NCBI RefSeq assembly: GCF_040807025.1
Contig: NC_090956.1
Coordinates: 985,017-1,049,016 of the forward strand
Direction of reading: 5' to 3'
DNA from: Struthio camelus
Lineage: Eukaryota > Chordata > Aves > Struthioniformes > Struthionidae
DNA: 64,000 nt
In this document: positions 37,301 to 48,193 of the stretch, piece by piece
Layout of the letters: each line of letters opens with the position of its first letter
How positions within the stretch are numbered: position 1 is the stretch's first letter
Notes under the pieces: model-generated
What the model was told of the DNA's origin: nothing
Database searches by the model: none
Seen by the model: only the letters and a program-made list of their open reading frames with translations
Position numbers and translations under genes: made by a program

Positions 37301-39496
37301 AGGCAGAGTGAAATCCACAATGAGAGCACATTAAATAAAGATTAAAAGGCAGGAGCCCAGAGAACATCCAAAGACGGTTTCTTTTCCAGAACAGCCAGCT
37401 AACAGCATCTATCTAGCACAGAACTCAGATTCCCCTATACTCAGAAGATAAACGCCAACCTACAACATTAGAGTTTACAGTACTGAGCGTGAAGCTCCGA
37501 GGAGAGAAAAACACCAAAACCTAGTAAACAGTTGCATAAATCATGTGTGTTACCTGGAGCAAAAAGTATACTGATGTACACATGCAAAGTGGTGTACATC
37601 CTTACTATAGTAAATGACACTAATACTATAGAAACGCAGCTGACATGTTAGCCAATTATTTTACCTACTCCAAAATTACTATTCAACAGCAAAGTTGTTT
37701 TAAGTTTATCTGTTCAATAATGGAAACATCTGTGGAATCTGGCTCCAAGCTTACAATAAAACTATATTCTAAAGTCGCTCTCACTTTTAGTTCTTAAACT
37801 CTCAAAAAGAAGTAAAGAATTCAAAATGAGAAGTGATACCTTCGGATCCCTCTTAGCAAAGGATCTGTAGACAAACAATTTATCAACTTACACTGAGGTC
37901 TGTGAGTTCCGGCTTCTGAACTTTTCATCAAGCCTCTCATGCACAACCTTTGTTAGAGCTGCATCTTGTTCCACTTTCATAAATTTGGACCATTCTGTGT
38001 GTCAGACAAAGCAGCCAAAAGAAGCCTACCTAGTCATTTCTGCTATAAAATATACTTCCAGTAGGACTTTCCTGATACCCGGCCCTAACAATAATCACGT
38101 CATCAACTCATTCATCATCTTTTTGAAACACTACATAGCTTGCTATCATGCAAAACAGTCTGTATTTTGGTACTGTCAGTCTCTAAAAACAGGAGAACGT
38201 TTTGGTAGGTAAAAAATGAAATACATAGCTTTATAAACTACCTGCCCAATCCAGCATATCTTCTATTCCTTCTGCAGCTCCAGGCACAACTCGGTTTTGA
38301 TCTGTATCCTCTACTCTCAAAATGAAAGTCCCTTGGTGCTTTTTGGCAAAAATATAATTGTACAAAGCAGTCCGAAGGCCACCCAAATGCAGAAAACCTG
38401 TTACCATACGGAAATCAGAGCAGATAATAATAAATAAACCAGAATAAACAGATTTTAAAATATGAGCTGAAAGGGCAACGCTACCTGTAATGCGAATTGA
38501 CATTAAATAGTGAGTAGGTCGGGAGGGATGTTGCACTGAAACACTTATTTGCCTTGTGGGCTGTTAATCCTTACCTTCACTATGAAACTAAAGCATTGAT
38601 AACTGCCTTCTAAAAGCGTATTGCCTGAAGTGATCTGGAAATCATTTATAAACTAGCTATACTTGAAAATGTCCCTTTCATAAGACACACTGCAAATGCT
38701 ACAGAATTTTTTCCATACCGTCAACGTGAACTTAACTTTGGAAATTTCTAGCAGGAACTCATCTTCCTTCACAATTTAATAGTGAAAATATGTTAGGGAT
38801 CAAGGGCAAGAAGCTTAGCCAACACTCAGAGCGCTACACAGTCACAAGACCCAGCAGAAACTGGGTCCAAACTATTGCCAAAATTGCAATATGCTCATGT
38901 TTTAGAGGCTAAAGCGCTGACGAAAGACCACTGCACCGTAGGCACGGCCGAAGGCGTTTGCCCTGCAGATCTCGCGCTCGGCTATCCGAGCCGCTAGAGC
39001 AGAAGGCAGCAAGGCCTCTCCTGACAGACACCGCATCCCCGCGCGAGGCGGGCCGACAGGGAGAGCTCCACCGAGGCCCGGGAGCGGCTCCGCAGACCGG
39101 ACACGCGCCGTTTCACGGCGGGCGCCGAAAACTCTCGGGGGAGTTTCAGCAATAAAAGGGATTTCCCACGCGCCGGGCACCACCTAGGCGCCCGTGGGGC
39201 GAGCGCTAGCGCACGGGCTTGTCAGGCCGCAGGCGGCCGGGCCGGGCCTTCCCCTCCGGCGGCCCAGCAGCCCCGGCGGCGCCGGGGCAGGGCCGGGCCA
39301 GGCCGCTGAGGGCGAAGGGGCGGCCCCGGAGGCTACCGGGCCCTGCCCGCACCTGCCCGGCGGAGCCCGCCGGGCCGCGCCGCCAGGCCGGGCCAGGCCG
39401 GTTACCTGTGGGGCTGGGCCCGAACCGCACCCGGGGTCCCGGTCCCGGTCCCGGTCCCGGTCCCACCGCGCACAGCGCCCGCAGCGCCCGCGCCAT
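31328..39496 (-). CDS. EARS2: Mitochondrial glutamyl-tRNA synthetase (complete, 9 exons)
   Basis: EARS2 charges mitochondrial tRNA-Glu with glutamate in the matrix, using ATP; it is a class Ic synthetase. Exons (minus strand): 39496-39406, 38397-38242, 37264-37075, 36575-36103, 35212-35104, 34560-34407, 32922-32792, 32159-32024, 31411-31328. They join in phase to 507 residues (human 523). The Rossmann-fold HIGH-type signature is [18 protein letters not shown] (about 28-45), and the KMSKS-type loop is KLSKRQGD (268-275). Further family blocks are [20 protein letters not shown] and HVLRGTEWL. The C-terminal anticodon-binding region spans exons 5-9 and ends in ALSS. The start used gives a short presequence ([11 protein letters not shown]) followed by a Gly-Pro run from a GGTCCC repeat. 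Two in-frame upstream ATGs (39556 and 39571) could lengthen the targeting sequence. The gene shares a promoter with UBFD1. Confidence 0.96.
33800..34185 (+). mobile_element. CR1 LINE fragment, diverged 3' region
   Basis: Blocks such as GTGGAAGAACCTGGGCCTTT, TTTAGGCTGACAAATG, GACACGAGGAAAAGCTTCTTCA and CCCAGAGAGATGGTGGGACC follow the layout of the CR1 3' region (upstream of its terminal hairpin). The copy is truncated at both ends and heavily mutated, so it is ancient. It lies antisense in EARS2 intron 6. Confidence 0.7.
36695..36765 (+). repeat. Possible MIR-type SINE scrap
   Basis: CTGCCCACTATGTGTCCAGT, then CAAATCACTTCACCTCTGTA, resembles the MIR core (CTGCCACTTACTAGCTGTGT ... AAGTCACTTAACCTCTCTG). 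It lies in EARS2 intron 3. The match is short and made by eye. Confidence 0.3.
39435..39464. repeat. EARS2: Coding (GGTCCC)5 hexanucleotide repeat in EARS2 exon 1
   Basis: Five perfect GGTCCC units (plus strand) encode the Gly-Pro run [10 protein letters not shown] just before the catalytic core of EARS2. Changes by whole units would keep the frame. Confidence 0.9.
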
Positions 39497-39909
39497 CCCA
39501 CCACACCGCTTCCGCCGGGGCGCCGCCAGCCAATCACCGCGCGGGGGCGGGGCCATGAGGGGGCGGGGCATCCCTTAAAGGAGACGCGGCCCTTTCGCGG
39601 CCGAGCGCGCTGTCAGGCTATTCGCTGCCCTGCTCGCTCCACCTTGCGTAGCAGCCCCAACCGGGCAACTCCTCCGCGCTCTGAGGAGCACCGCGGCTCC
39701 CCGCCTGCGCCCCTCCGGCGGCACTGCCGTGAGTCCCTGCGCTGAGGGCCGGACGCGGGGCGGTCCCGCGCAGCCCGGGCGGGGCTGAAGAGCCGGCGTA
39801 CGGCGGCTGGGAGGGGCCAAATGGATTGGGCTACGGGGGCCGGCGTGGCCCAACGGCTGGTGACGGGCGTTTCCCGGCGCGCCTGCGCAGTAGATTGTAC
39901 ACAATCATC
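39497..39909. promoter_or_regulatory. Bidirectional EARS2/UBFD1 promoter
   Basis: The two start codons are 413 bp apart and point away from each other. Between them are a CCAAT box (39530-39534), two identical GC boxes GGGGGCGGGG (39543-39552 and 39559-39568) and an NRF-1-like palindrome (39879-39889). No TATA box is seen. The CCAAT and GC boxes lie nearer EARS2, the NRF-1-like site next to UBFD1. Confidence 0.8.
39879..39889. promoter_or_regulatory. NRF-1-like site
   Basis: GCGCCTGCGCA differs by one base from the NRF-1 core GCGCATGCGCA. NRF-1 drives many nuclear genes for mitochondria, which fits EARS2. The site lies about 20 bp from the UBFD1 start codon. Confidence 0.55.
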
Positions 39910-42900
39910 ATGGCGGCCGCCGCCTCTCACTCCGCCGATGGTAGGCGCGGGCGGCGGCGGGGCGAAGCGAGGCGGGCGGGCGGCGGCGGCGCGGGCGGCG
40001 GCGGCGGGGTGGTGGGGCCGGGCCGGGCCGGGGCTGTCCGGCGGCTGGGATCTCCCTGTGTGCTCGCCCCCAGGTGCCGAGGAGCCGGGCATGGAGGCGG
40101 AGGAGCTGCCGCTGGGCTGCGGCGGCGGCGGCGGCGGGGAGGGCGGCGCGGCGGGGCGGCCTGCGGAGGCGGCGGGGCGGCCGGAGCTCTCGCAGGCGTC
40201 TGTCAGCAACGGCAGCGACTCGGAGAGCGGGAAGGAGCTGGTGGAGCTAAAGGTCATCTGGAACAAGAACAAGTACGACGTGAAGTTCTGCCTGGACAGC
40301 ACGGGGGCCGACCTGAAGCAGAAGATCCACTCGCTCACAGGTCTGTGCTGCGCTGCCTCTGGCCGCAGCCCGCTCCTCCTCTCGCTGAAATTCGCTCCGC
40401 AGCCGCGAGGCGTGCTTGTAATCTTTATTCTCGCCTCTTAGGCCTTCCACCAGCTATGCAGAAAGTTATGTTCAAGGGACTCCTACCGGAGGAGAAAACG
40501 TTACGAGAAATCAAAGTAACGAACGGCGCAAAGATAATGGTGGTTGGCTCTACTATCAATGATGTTTTAGCAGTAAATACGCCCAAAGAAGCTGCTCAAC
40601 AGGAGGTCAAGGCTGAAGAAAATAAAAAGGAGCCCCTTTGCAGACAAAAGGTTATTGTTGTCTCAATTTTTCCTGGTTTCTGGGGAACTGTGGGATTTAT
40701 ATGACTCTCTTGTAATATTCCGCTATTACCTTTGGGTCCTGGTCCTATGTGACACAGGCTAATTTCTTACATAGTTAAGTGTTAGAGGAAGGGCTCTCTG
40801 TAGAGGAGTGTAAAACATTATTTAGCCCAGTAGAGGCTGTGGCTTTGCAAGTCACCTTTTGTGCCGGTGCCAGGTACGTTTTAGTATTTCAAACAAAGAA
40901 ATGGGGAGTAATAGAAATATTTCTTAGTCGTTAGTTGAGTAGGTTGGTTGCATCTGAAAGCTGACTAATCTTTGTTGCCATAAAATAGTTTGACCTCTAA
41001 AACTGTCTTCAAAGTGGATACCCAAAGAGCAGTTTCTTCAGCTGTCCCGGCACTGAGGGGAACATGAATGCTGAATACTCCTCTCACTTCTTGGAAGTGT
41101 TGCCTCCTAATAGGATGTGAAGTGCAGTGCAGTAACGCTTGTTTTGGTGGCTTGCGGCAATGTTGTAGGGCTGATAAAAGATTTTCAGCTCAAGGTATTA
41201 TCACCCCGCACCTTCCTCAAACTAATATAATTGAAAATTAAAATGTTCATCGTTGATCTACGACCTTTATGAAATATGCTTTTGTTTTTCTATAATCTAT
41301 CATAGTTCACGTTCACTGTAAGTCCCATCATTGTTTAAAGGTACTCAGCAAGTCACAAGCTGTGAGCATGTTTTTCTTAGTTACTACTGCTCTAATCTGT
41401 TGTGGCTGTGTTGCGATATGTTGCACTGCAAATGTAAGGGGTTTTCTTCCATTCACTGAACATAACACTTGACTGTTAAAACTGACTTGCCAAATGCCAA
41501 CTATGTGATTCAGCATGTATGATATTAAAGTGAGACTTTTTAAATATGTATATATATTTATATTGTAGAAGCGATGTTACCCTTTGCATCAAACTGGGAT
41601 TCTATTAGCTTATATAATTTCTTGAGATTGTCATAGAAAGTGCTCGGTTAACTGTGAGAATTAACCATTTTCTGTGTGATAAAAGACTGTGAATAGTCCT
41701 TAACTGTCTCATGGTGCTGTTGGGATATGACCAAGAGTGCAGCTGGAAATAAATTGCAAGATTCTGTTGTGTTTGTGTGAGTTCTAATTTCTGTTTTATA
41801 TTGTAGCAACACAGAAAAGTATTGGATAAAGGAAAACCTGATGATGTGATGCCTTCTGTTAAAGGTGTTCAGGTAAGTAAATAAGTATGTGGCACACTGT
41901 CATAATCAGAAAAGAGATAACTTTTTGTGGTTTGAGGCCTTCCTTTGCTGATTCTATCTTTCCTTGCAATCTTAGTAGAAAACAGCAGATAGCCCTTGTA
42001 CTCAAAAAGCTGAGGACAGTTTTTCCTATTAAAGCCTTTCACCATGACTCTCTGTTGCTTTTTGTAGGAGCGCCTGCCAACAGTGCCATTATCTGGCATG
42101 TACAACAAGTCAGGGGGGAAAGTAAGATTGACCTTTAAACTTGAGCAAGACCAGCTATGGATTGGCACAAAAGGTGAGCAACTCTAAAACTTAGGTGAAT
42201 AGTTCATAGTTGGGCTGTAAGTGATTGGTGGGAACTAGAAATATTTTCTAGTGTGAATAAATTGTATTTGGGGAATAGTATTGGTATTTGAATACTTCAA
42301 AACTAAATTTTGCGTCCTTTTCTCAAATGTCATTCTCTTGGATTGTTTGAACACTATCTGATATTTTACTTCTGTTCTTGAAAAATTTGAGTTCAGTTTT
42401 GCCAGTGATTTACTTTTCAGTCTGCTGTTCATAGCTCCCAGTTGTATGATATAATATTTGGCATTTCTAACATATCTCAAGAGCACTTCATAAACATTGC
42501 TTTGATCCCCACGTCTTAGGGAGGCTCAATGACTTGGCTAAGAACCCAAAGGAAATCTTAGAACTGGGAATAAAGCTAGGAGTGCTGGCACTCCTGTTAT
42601 TATCTATCCTTCCAACCAAAATTAGTTGAGTGTCTTGTTTCAGTGATGTACAACTGCAAAAACTATGGCATGTGTTGCTGTGCGGAGGAATCAGTTTACC
42701 ATCTTGAGTGGTGCCAGGAGGAGCTGAAAGTGCTGTGGTGCACTTTCATTGCACCTCAGCATGCATTGCTGAGGACGTCCCAGATAATCCCCCTGCCTCC
42801 AGAGGAAGCTATGCCCCTTTAATTTGTCCAAGACAGGGCAATATTATAATGATGAGCAAGAAGAATAGAAGTGCTTGCTCACTGTCCCAGTAAAATAACC

Positions 42901-45900
42901 TAATTGGATGGTAATATTAGCTTTGGATGGCACCTCCAGCTGCTGTGTTATTTCCAAAGTAAGCAGAAATCTCGGAAGTTTTTGACCTTTCCTATGTAGG
43001 ACAGACTTGATAGTGTGAATGTTTTCTGGTTTTAAAATCAGTAAAAAAAAATCAGTTGTTTCAGTACCAATTGCAGAGATTTTTCCTGGGCTAAATGAGG
43101 GGGAGAGACACTGTATTTCTTCTCCATAGGCTGGGCTGCTCAGTTTTTTTCATTATTGATAATGTGTTCTAAATACTTGATTAGTATTTCAGTGACTAAT
43201 TCTCTCATCCCTCCTTCTAGACCAGTTTCAAGTTTAGTGTTTCTGAAGTGTTTTGGATTAGGGTTTTTTAAATATGAAATTTAATTCTTCTTGTCATCTG
43301 TCTTTAATATAACCTATCACTCTACTTTCCCAAATTAGCAGCAACTGACTTCCTGTAGGGAACGCTTGTAATTGCTAGCTGTTGTTGGGAATGGTTCCTT
43401 CCTGCTCGAAGAAATTCATGGCAGATGCCAGCATATGTGGGCTAGAATAAACACAACTAGCTGTCACACCATTTCTGACTGGCTAGTCCTTGAAGATGGA
43501 AACTGTTTCTCTCTCACCCACCCTTCCTGTGCTTCACAGACCACTCTGTACGTTTTTGTAGTCTAAGGTTTGCTATAGCTAGATGTTTCTTGGTCATTCT
43601 ATATGCTTTCCATAGAGACATTGATCATATGGATTTGTCTGTTGCTGAGATCTTCTGAAGAATAATTGTTTTGAATGCAAATGAGAGCAAAGATTCTTTA
43701 TTCAGTGAATAAGCGTTGACAGTCTGGGGTAGTTCAGAGTGAGCTTAGCTGAAGCACAGAAATACGGAATATTTGTTTTTCCATCACAAAGTAATTTCCA
43801 TCACAAACAAGATATAAACTATGTATTTATTCATTTCCCTGTGTACCTTTTATAGGTAGGTGCTCTGCTCTGGCTCACACAAATTAAAATGTCATACCTA
43901 TCTAAAGAACTCACTGTTCTGTTTCTCCTTTGTAGAGTGTTTGTGGTTTTCTGTCTTGTACCCAAGAAGATAATTTTAGGCTGACAGTGAAAGCTGGAAT
44001 TGAGAGGAAGGATCTTGGACTTAAGCCTTCGGGAGGAAGGGAGGGCATAAGTGAGACAAAAGAAATCAGCCATGAAACTTATACTTTGTAATTCTTGTTG
44101 GTTACATCTGGCTGGCTGATGTTAGTCTATCTCATAATTGTAGGGGAGGTGGGGTTCAGTTTCTCTTGTTATTTCTTTCCCTACTTGCTCCTCATTAACT
44201 TCCTTCCCTGTCTTTTTATAGTGACAGTTGAACACTACCTCAGGGTAAAACCAGGACTAGACTTCCAAAGAGTTAGCTGATCCTTGTCCTTTCCATAAAG
44301 CTTAGTTTAATCCTTTGTAGTCGGTCCTGCATATTCTTACACCTGGATTTACTTTCACTATGGTGAGTAATCCTGCTGATCAGAGTGGAGTTACTTATGG
44401 AGTTATGTTAAATAAAGCCGTCCCTCCCTCCCTCCCCTCTGTCAACTTAAGGCCCAAAGCAGATAGACTGAACCTACTTAATCTGATACAGAGGCATAAA
44501 AATCTGGGTAATTCTGTGATGCGCATCAAGATTTCTTTGAAGTATTGGCCTACCAGTTGTGGAGTTGTGGTAATGTGGAAGACTTGCTTCCAAGGAGCAG
44601 GTATCCAAAGTTCATCCTAAAAGAAAAGACTGCTCACACGAGGTGCTTTTGTAATTAATAGAGGTGGTATTTAAAGTTGACATTAAATACTACTGCCTCA
44701 TACATCAGAAATAATACTTTCATCAATTTTAATGTAGAGAGAACAGAAAAGTTACCCATGGGGTCCATTAAAAATGTGGTGAGTGAACCTATTGAAGGAC
44801 ATGAGGATTATCACATGATGGTAAGTAATCCTACTTTAATAATATCAATCTAATTACTTCATGCAAATATGCAGAAATGAGCATTTTAAGCTAGAGTAAG
44901 TCTGAAACTGATAGTAATACAAGCTTCCTGTATTGTGAAAAGTTGGAATGTCAATATTGTCTACTGTCATGATGTAAATATTTTGGGTAGTGTATGTTGA
45001 GTGTCTGCTACTTTGTGGACATTTCAACTGTTTTCACACAATTGTTAGTGCTACTTAATATCCTCTGTCTTGTTATGACAGTATAATTACAGTAAAAAAA
45101 AAAAAAAACCACAGTATTTTCCTAAAATGGAGTATCACGATACTTTGAAACAAAGGGACTGTAGGGCAGACTTTCAGAATAATGGTCAGCCTACAGTGTG
45201 AACGTGGAACGCTAAACTATTCTGAAAAGATGTATTCCGTTTTAGTTCCATTTTCATTTTTTGTTTTGTTTTTGTTTTTCCTTTTGTGATACGCAATTTT
45301 AAGTAAGCATATAAATTGGTATGCTTCTCTATTATATTCCTCCAAAAGACCTTGACATAGAAATTTTTAGTTTGTGAGAGCTACCTTCCTTTCGCTATAA
45401 CTGTGAATTAGTATTCTTTGATAATGCTTGCTGCCAGTCATTTCCTTTAAAAATACAGAATAAAAGCCCTACCTCACACAGTAGTGAGGTCGTTTTTGTC
45501 AAGAAAGCGTTAGTTTGATTTCTTAGTGATATTTTCCTATATCTAGCTTAATGCTAGTTTCTATTTTCTTTGTATAAACAATAGGACTTGTTGGAGGTTA
45601 GAAAACATAGAGACTTGATTCTGCAATGTTTCTCTTTTCCCCGTTTAAGTTTCTGAAATACTGATATTGGGTTTAGAAAACTAATATATTTCTGAAGAGA
45701 ACAGTGCTAATTCTGCTGGATTTTTTGGCTTTTTTTTAATCCATAGTTTTTTTGAGTTTTTGTTTACAAAATACTTCAACACCGAAAGTTAGTTACTGCA
45801 AGTTCCTTGTACAAAAGTCTGCTTCCCTCTTTAAGGGAAGAAAAGGGAAATGCTATCCCTTAAAATTATTGTCTTCAGGAGGGAGCTGATCTAGTCTTTG

Positions 45901-46601
45901 TCCAAATATTTGATATTTTTGATCAACTATGTAGAAAAATGGCCTCTTAAGAGTTTACTATAGCATAATCTAATCCTAAAACAAAGATAGAGATAGTTGT
46001 CATGCGGTAATACCCCTATTTATTCTGATGCAAGTAGAGAGTAGTACTTTATGCCTAAATATAAAATTCTGTGAATGTTCTTTTAAAAAAAAAAACCAAA
46101 AAACACATGGTGGTTGTCTTAATTCCCCTCTGGCTTCTTAGCTCTGTGCGTTCTGGTAGTTGCTTTAGGGACTTTGAGTTATGCTTCAGGTTCTGACTTC
46201 CAGGATATGTTCCTTGTGTTCTTGAAACTGGCCAAGAGTTTTTGTTGCTGCTTTGACATCTTAAATGAAAGAGCTCGTCATTTTGATTGGTACTTTACAG
46301 TTCTTATTTCTCTGAGGAATGATTTCTTCAACTGCATACCAAATACTTTTAGTATGCACCAACTATTTGAAGGAGGCAATAGATGTAACGAACTTACTTG
46401 TTTTTTTTGGTGGATAAATTGGATGTCCAATCTGACTGGTATAAGCTGTTCTGTTTCCCATTGTAAATGTTGTCATTTTTAACTTTGCAGGCATTTCAGC
46501 TGGGCCCAACAGAAGCGTCTTACTACTGGGTCTATTGGGTACCAACTCAATATGTTGATGCAATCAAAGACACGGTGCTGGGGAAATGGCAGTATTTTTG
46601 A
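39910..46601 (+). CDS. UBFD1: Ubiquitin family domain-containing protein 1 (complete, 7 exons)
   Basis: UBFD1 is a poorly understood, highly conserved protein with an N-terminal ubiquitin-like domain; it has been linked to NF-kappa-B signalling. Exons: 39910-39940, 40074-40340, 40442-40650, 41807-41872, 42068-42173, 44738-44820, 46491-46601. They join in phase to 290 residues (human 309). The N-terminus MAAAASHSADG is followed by an acidic, Gly/Ala-rich stretch with six glycines (27-32). The ubiquitin-like fold runs from about 66 to 140 (ELVELKVIWNKNKYDVKF to AKIMVVGSTINDVL). The conserved C-terminal domain runs from about 190 to 290 and includes LPTVPLSGMYNKSGGKVRL, KLEQDQLWIGTKERTEKLPM and the terminus VLGKWQYF. 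The ATG at 39910 is the first in frame. Intron 2 is only 101 bp, and the exon 3 donor (GTTATT) is weak. A long 3'UTR follows. Confidence 0.96.
42470..42595 (-). repeat. Probable MIR-type SINE remnant
   Basis: Read on the plus strand, GAGCACTTCATAAACATTG, TTTGATCCCCAC, GAGGCTCAATGACTTGGCTA and AGAACTGGGAATAAAGCTAG follow the reverse complement of a MIR element. It is highly diverged and lies in UBFD1 intron 5. Confidence 0.5.
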
Positions 46602-46840
46602 AAGCACGCTCACCTCTGGCACAGGAAAATGGCACAAAGCTAAGGACACTGCTGGGAGAGGCCTCCAACATCCCTGGATTTGATAGTCCTGGAACTTATT
46701 AATAAAATATGAATAACGAGGCATTGATGGAAGCCAGAGGTGATGTTCTTTCACCATTAGTTTACTTTTAACTTAAAAATTTCAGCATCCCTTTTCTGCA
46801 GTCAGCTTCAACCATATTTAAAGCAAATACAGTGGAAATC

Positions 46841-46846
46841 AATAAA
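46841..46846 (+). terminator. UBFD1: Candidate proximal poly(A) signal of UBFD1
   Basis: AATAAA lies 240 nt after the UBFD1 stop codon and is followed by a GTGTGTAAT-type stretch within 25 nt. Use of this site would give a short 3'UTR. Another AATAAA is at 46701-46706. Confidence 0.4.
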
Positions 46847-48170
46847 TCTTAATTCACAAAATATTGTGTGTAATACACTTAAATCTGCTGAGAGTTGATC
46901 TTCCATTTTAGTTTTAAAAAGGAAATATTACAGTCTATTACTGAGGATTTTTTACATGGTTGGAACAAAAATATTTTCATAATCTTTCAGTTATAAGCAT
47001 TAGACTTAATTTAGTTACTTGGTTGTGACTGAGAATTTCAGAAACAGTTTTTTTAAAATAAACTTTAAATAGTATGCAAAATTGATGTTTAGTAAGCCAT
47101 ATTCTGCTGGCCCTTTTGTTTCCGGTTTGTCTCGTTGGTAGCAAAACTTTTTTGTTTTAACCCAAAGGTTTAGTTTTTGTTTTGTTTTTTTCCTCTTTTC
47201 TTTTAATACTCGAAGCCCTGGGTTGGTACTGTGTGGCATGTTTGGAGCAGATGAATACCACTATGGATGTTTTGCAATCATAATGACCTAGTGCTGCTTA
47301 CTGTCCCATTTCATGCCGTTTTAGTTATTTTCTTCCCTCCTGCTCTTCTCCTGCCTGGGGTGCTACATTTTTAGGAGCAGTTTCTTGATTATACATATTG
47401 CAGTCCTGAATCATTTTGCAGCTGTTGTGATGACAGTTACCTGTCTGACTGAAAAGGACCTCTAGAGTGCACTATGTAATACAGACCAGTATGAGTGTAC
47501 TGAAGCAGTAACACAGATGTTGCAAAGGAAGTGAACCAAAGAGACCTTCCTGTGAGTTTTTTTGTGGGGGGATAGGGAGAGGGGAATGGGAGAGAGCAGC
47601 TGGCTAAAATGTCATTTGATTGGGGCCCTGAATAATTGTGGTAGTCTTTTGTGACCTGGATTTGAAAAATCTTATTCAGTGAGTCTTACCAAGTTTAGGA
47701 TGTCTGTCCGACAACTGATATTTTAAAGTTTAAATCACCCTTCAGCTTTTCTTTGCTCAAGTTTTCAGGAACTTCTTGCATCTAGTTCTGTCTGAAATAA
47801 TGTTCCTTGCCTTTCGTTTGTGATGTTCTGCCTGTCATCTCAGCAGTTAACGTGCCATTTATCTCAGGTTTTCTGAATGGACCTTTCAGTCCTGAAAAGG
47901 TGCACACCCTTAACCGATTGTGTTGTGCAGTCAAACCGAATCAGTCTTACTGTGTGTTAAACCTACGTCTAAGAGATCCTTTTTAAAAAAAAAAAAAAAC
48001 CCACACTGTAGGCTTAATATTTGTTCAATACAAGTAGTTTAACATTTTGTGAAACTCAAGGAGAGACATCCTTTCAGGAATAGCTGAACATAATATATTC
48101 CCTGTCCATTTTTCACTTGCCTTGAAATAGCTCAGTTGAAACTCAGCAGGTGCAAATTCCCGAATGAGTA

Positions 48171-48193
48171 TTTATTTTATTTTTATTTTATTA
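48171..48193. repeat. (TTTTA)n simple repeat
   Basis: About four to five TTTTA units within the probable UBFD1 3'UTR. Confidence 0.75.

Larger units (their letters stand above)
38930..40450. promoter_or_regulatory. CpG island shared by EARS2 and UBFD1
   Basis: A continuous GC/CpG-rich region runs from EARS2 intron 1 through EARS2 exon 1, the divergent promoter, UBFD1 exons 1-2 and UBFD1 intron 2. GC content falls sharply on both sides. This is the usual layout for two housekeeping genes sharing one island. Confidence 0.85.

Noticed and set aside
44355-44410. Repeat-like word GTGAGTAATCCTGCTGATCA in UBFD1 intron 5
   Set aside because: It recalls a motif common in old amniote repeats, but the family could not be named from so short a piece.
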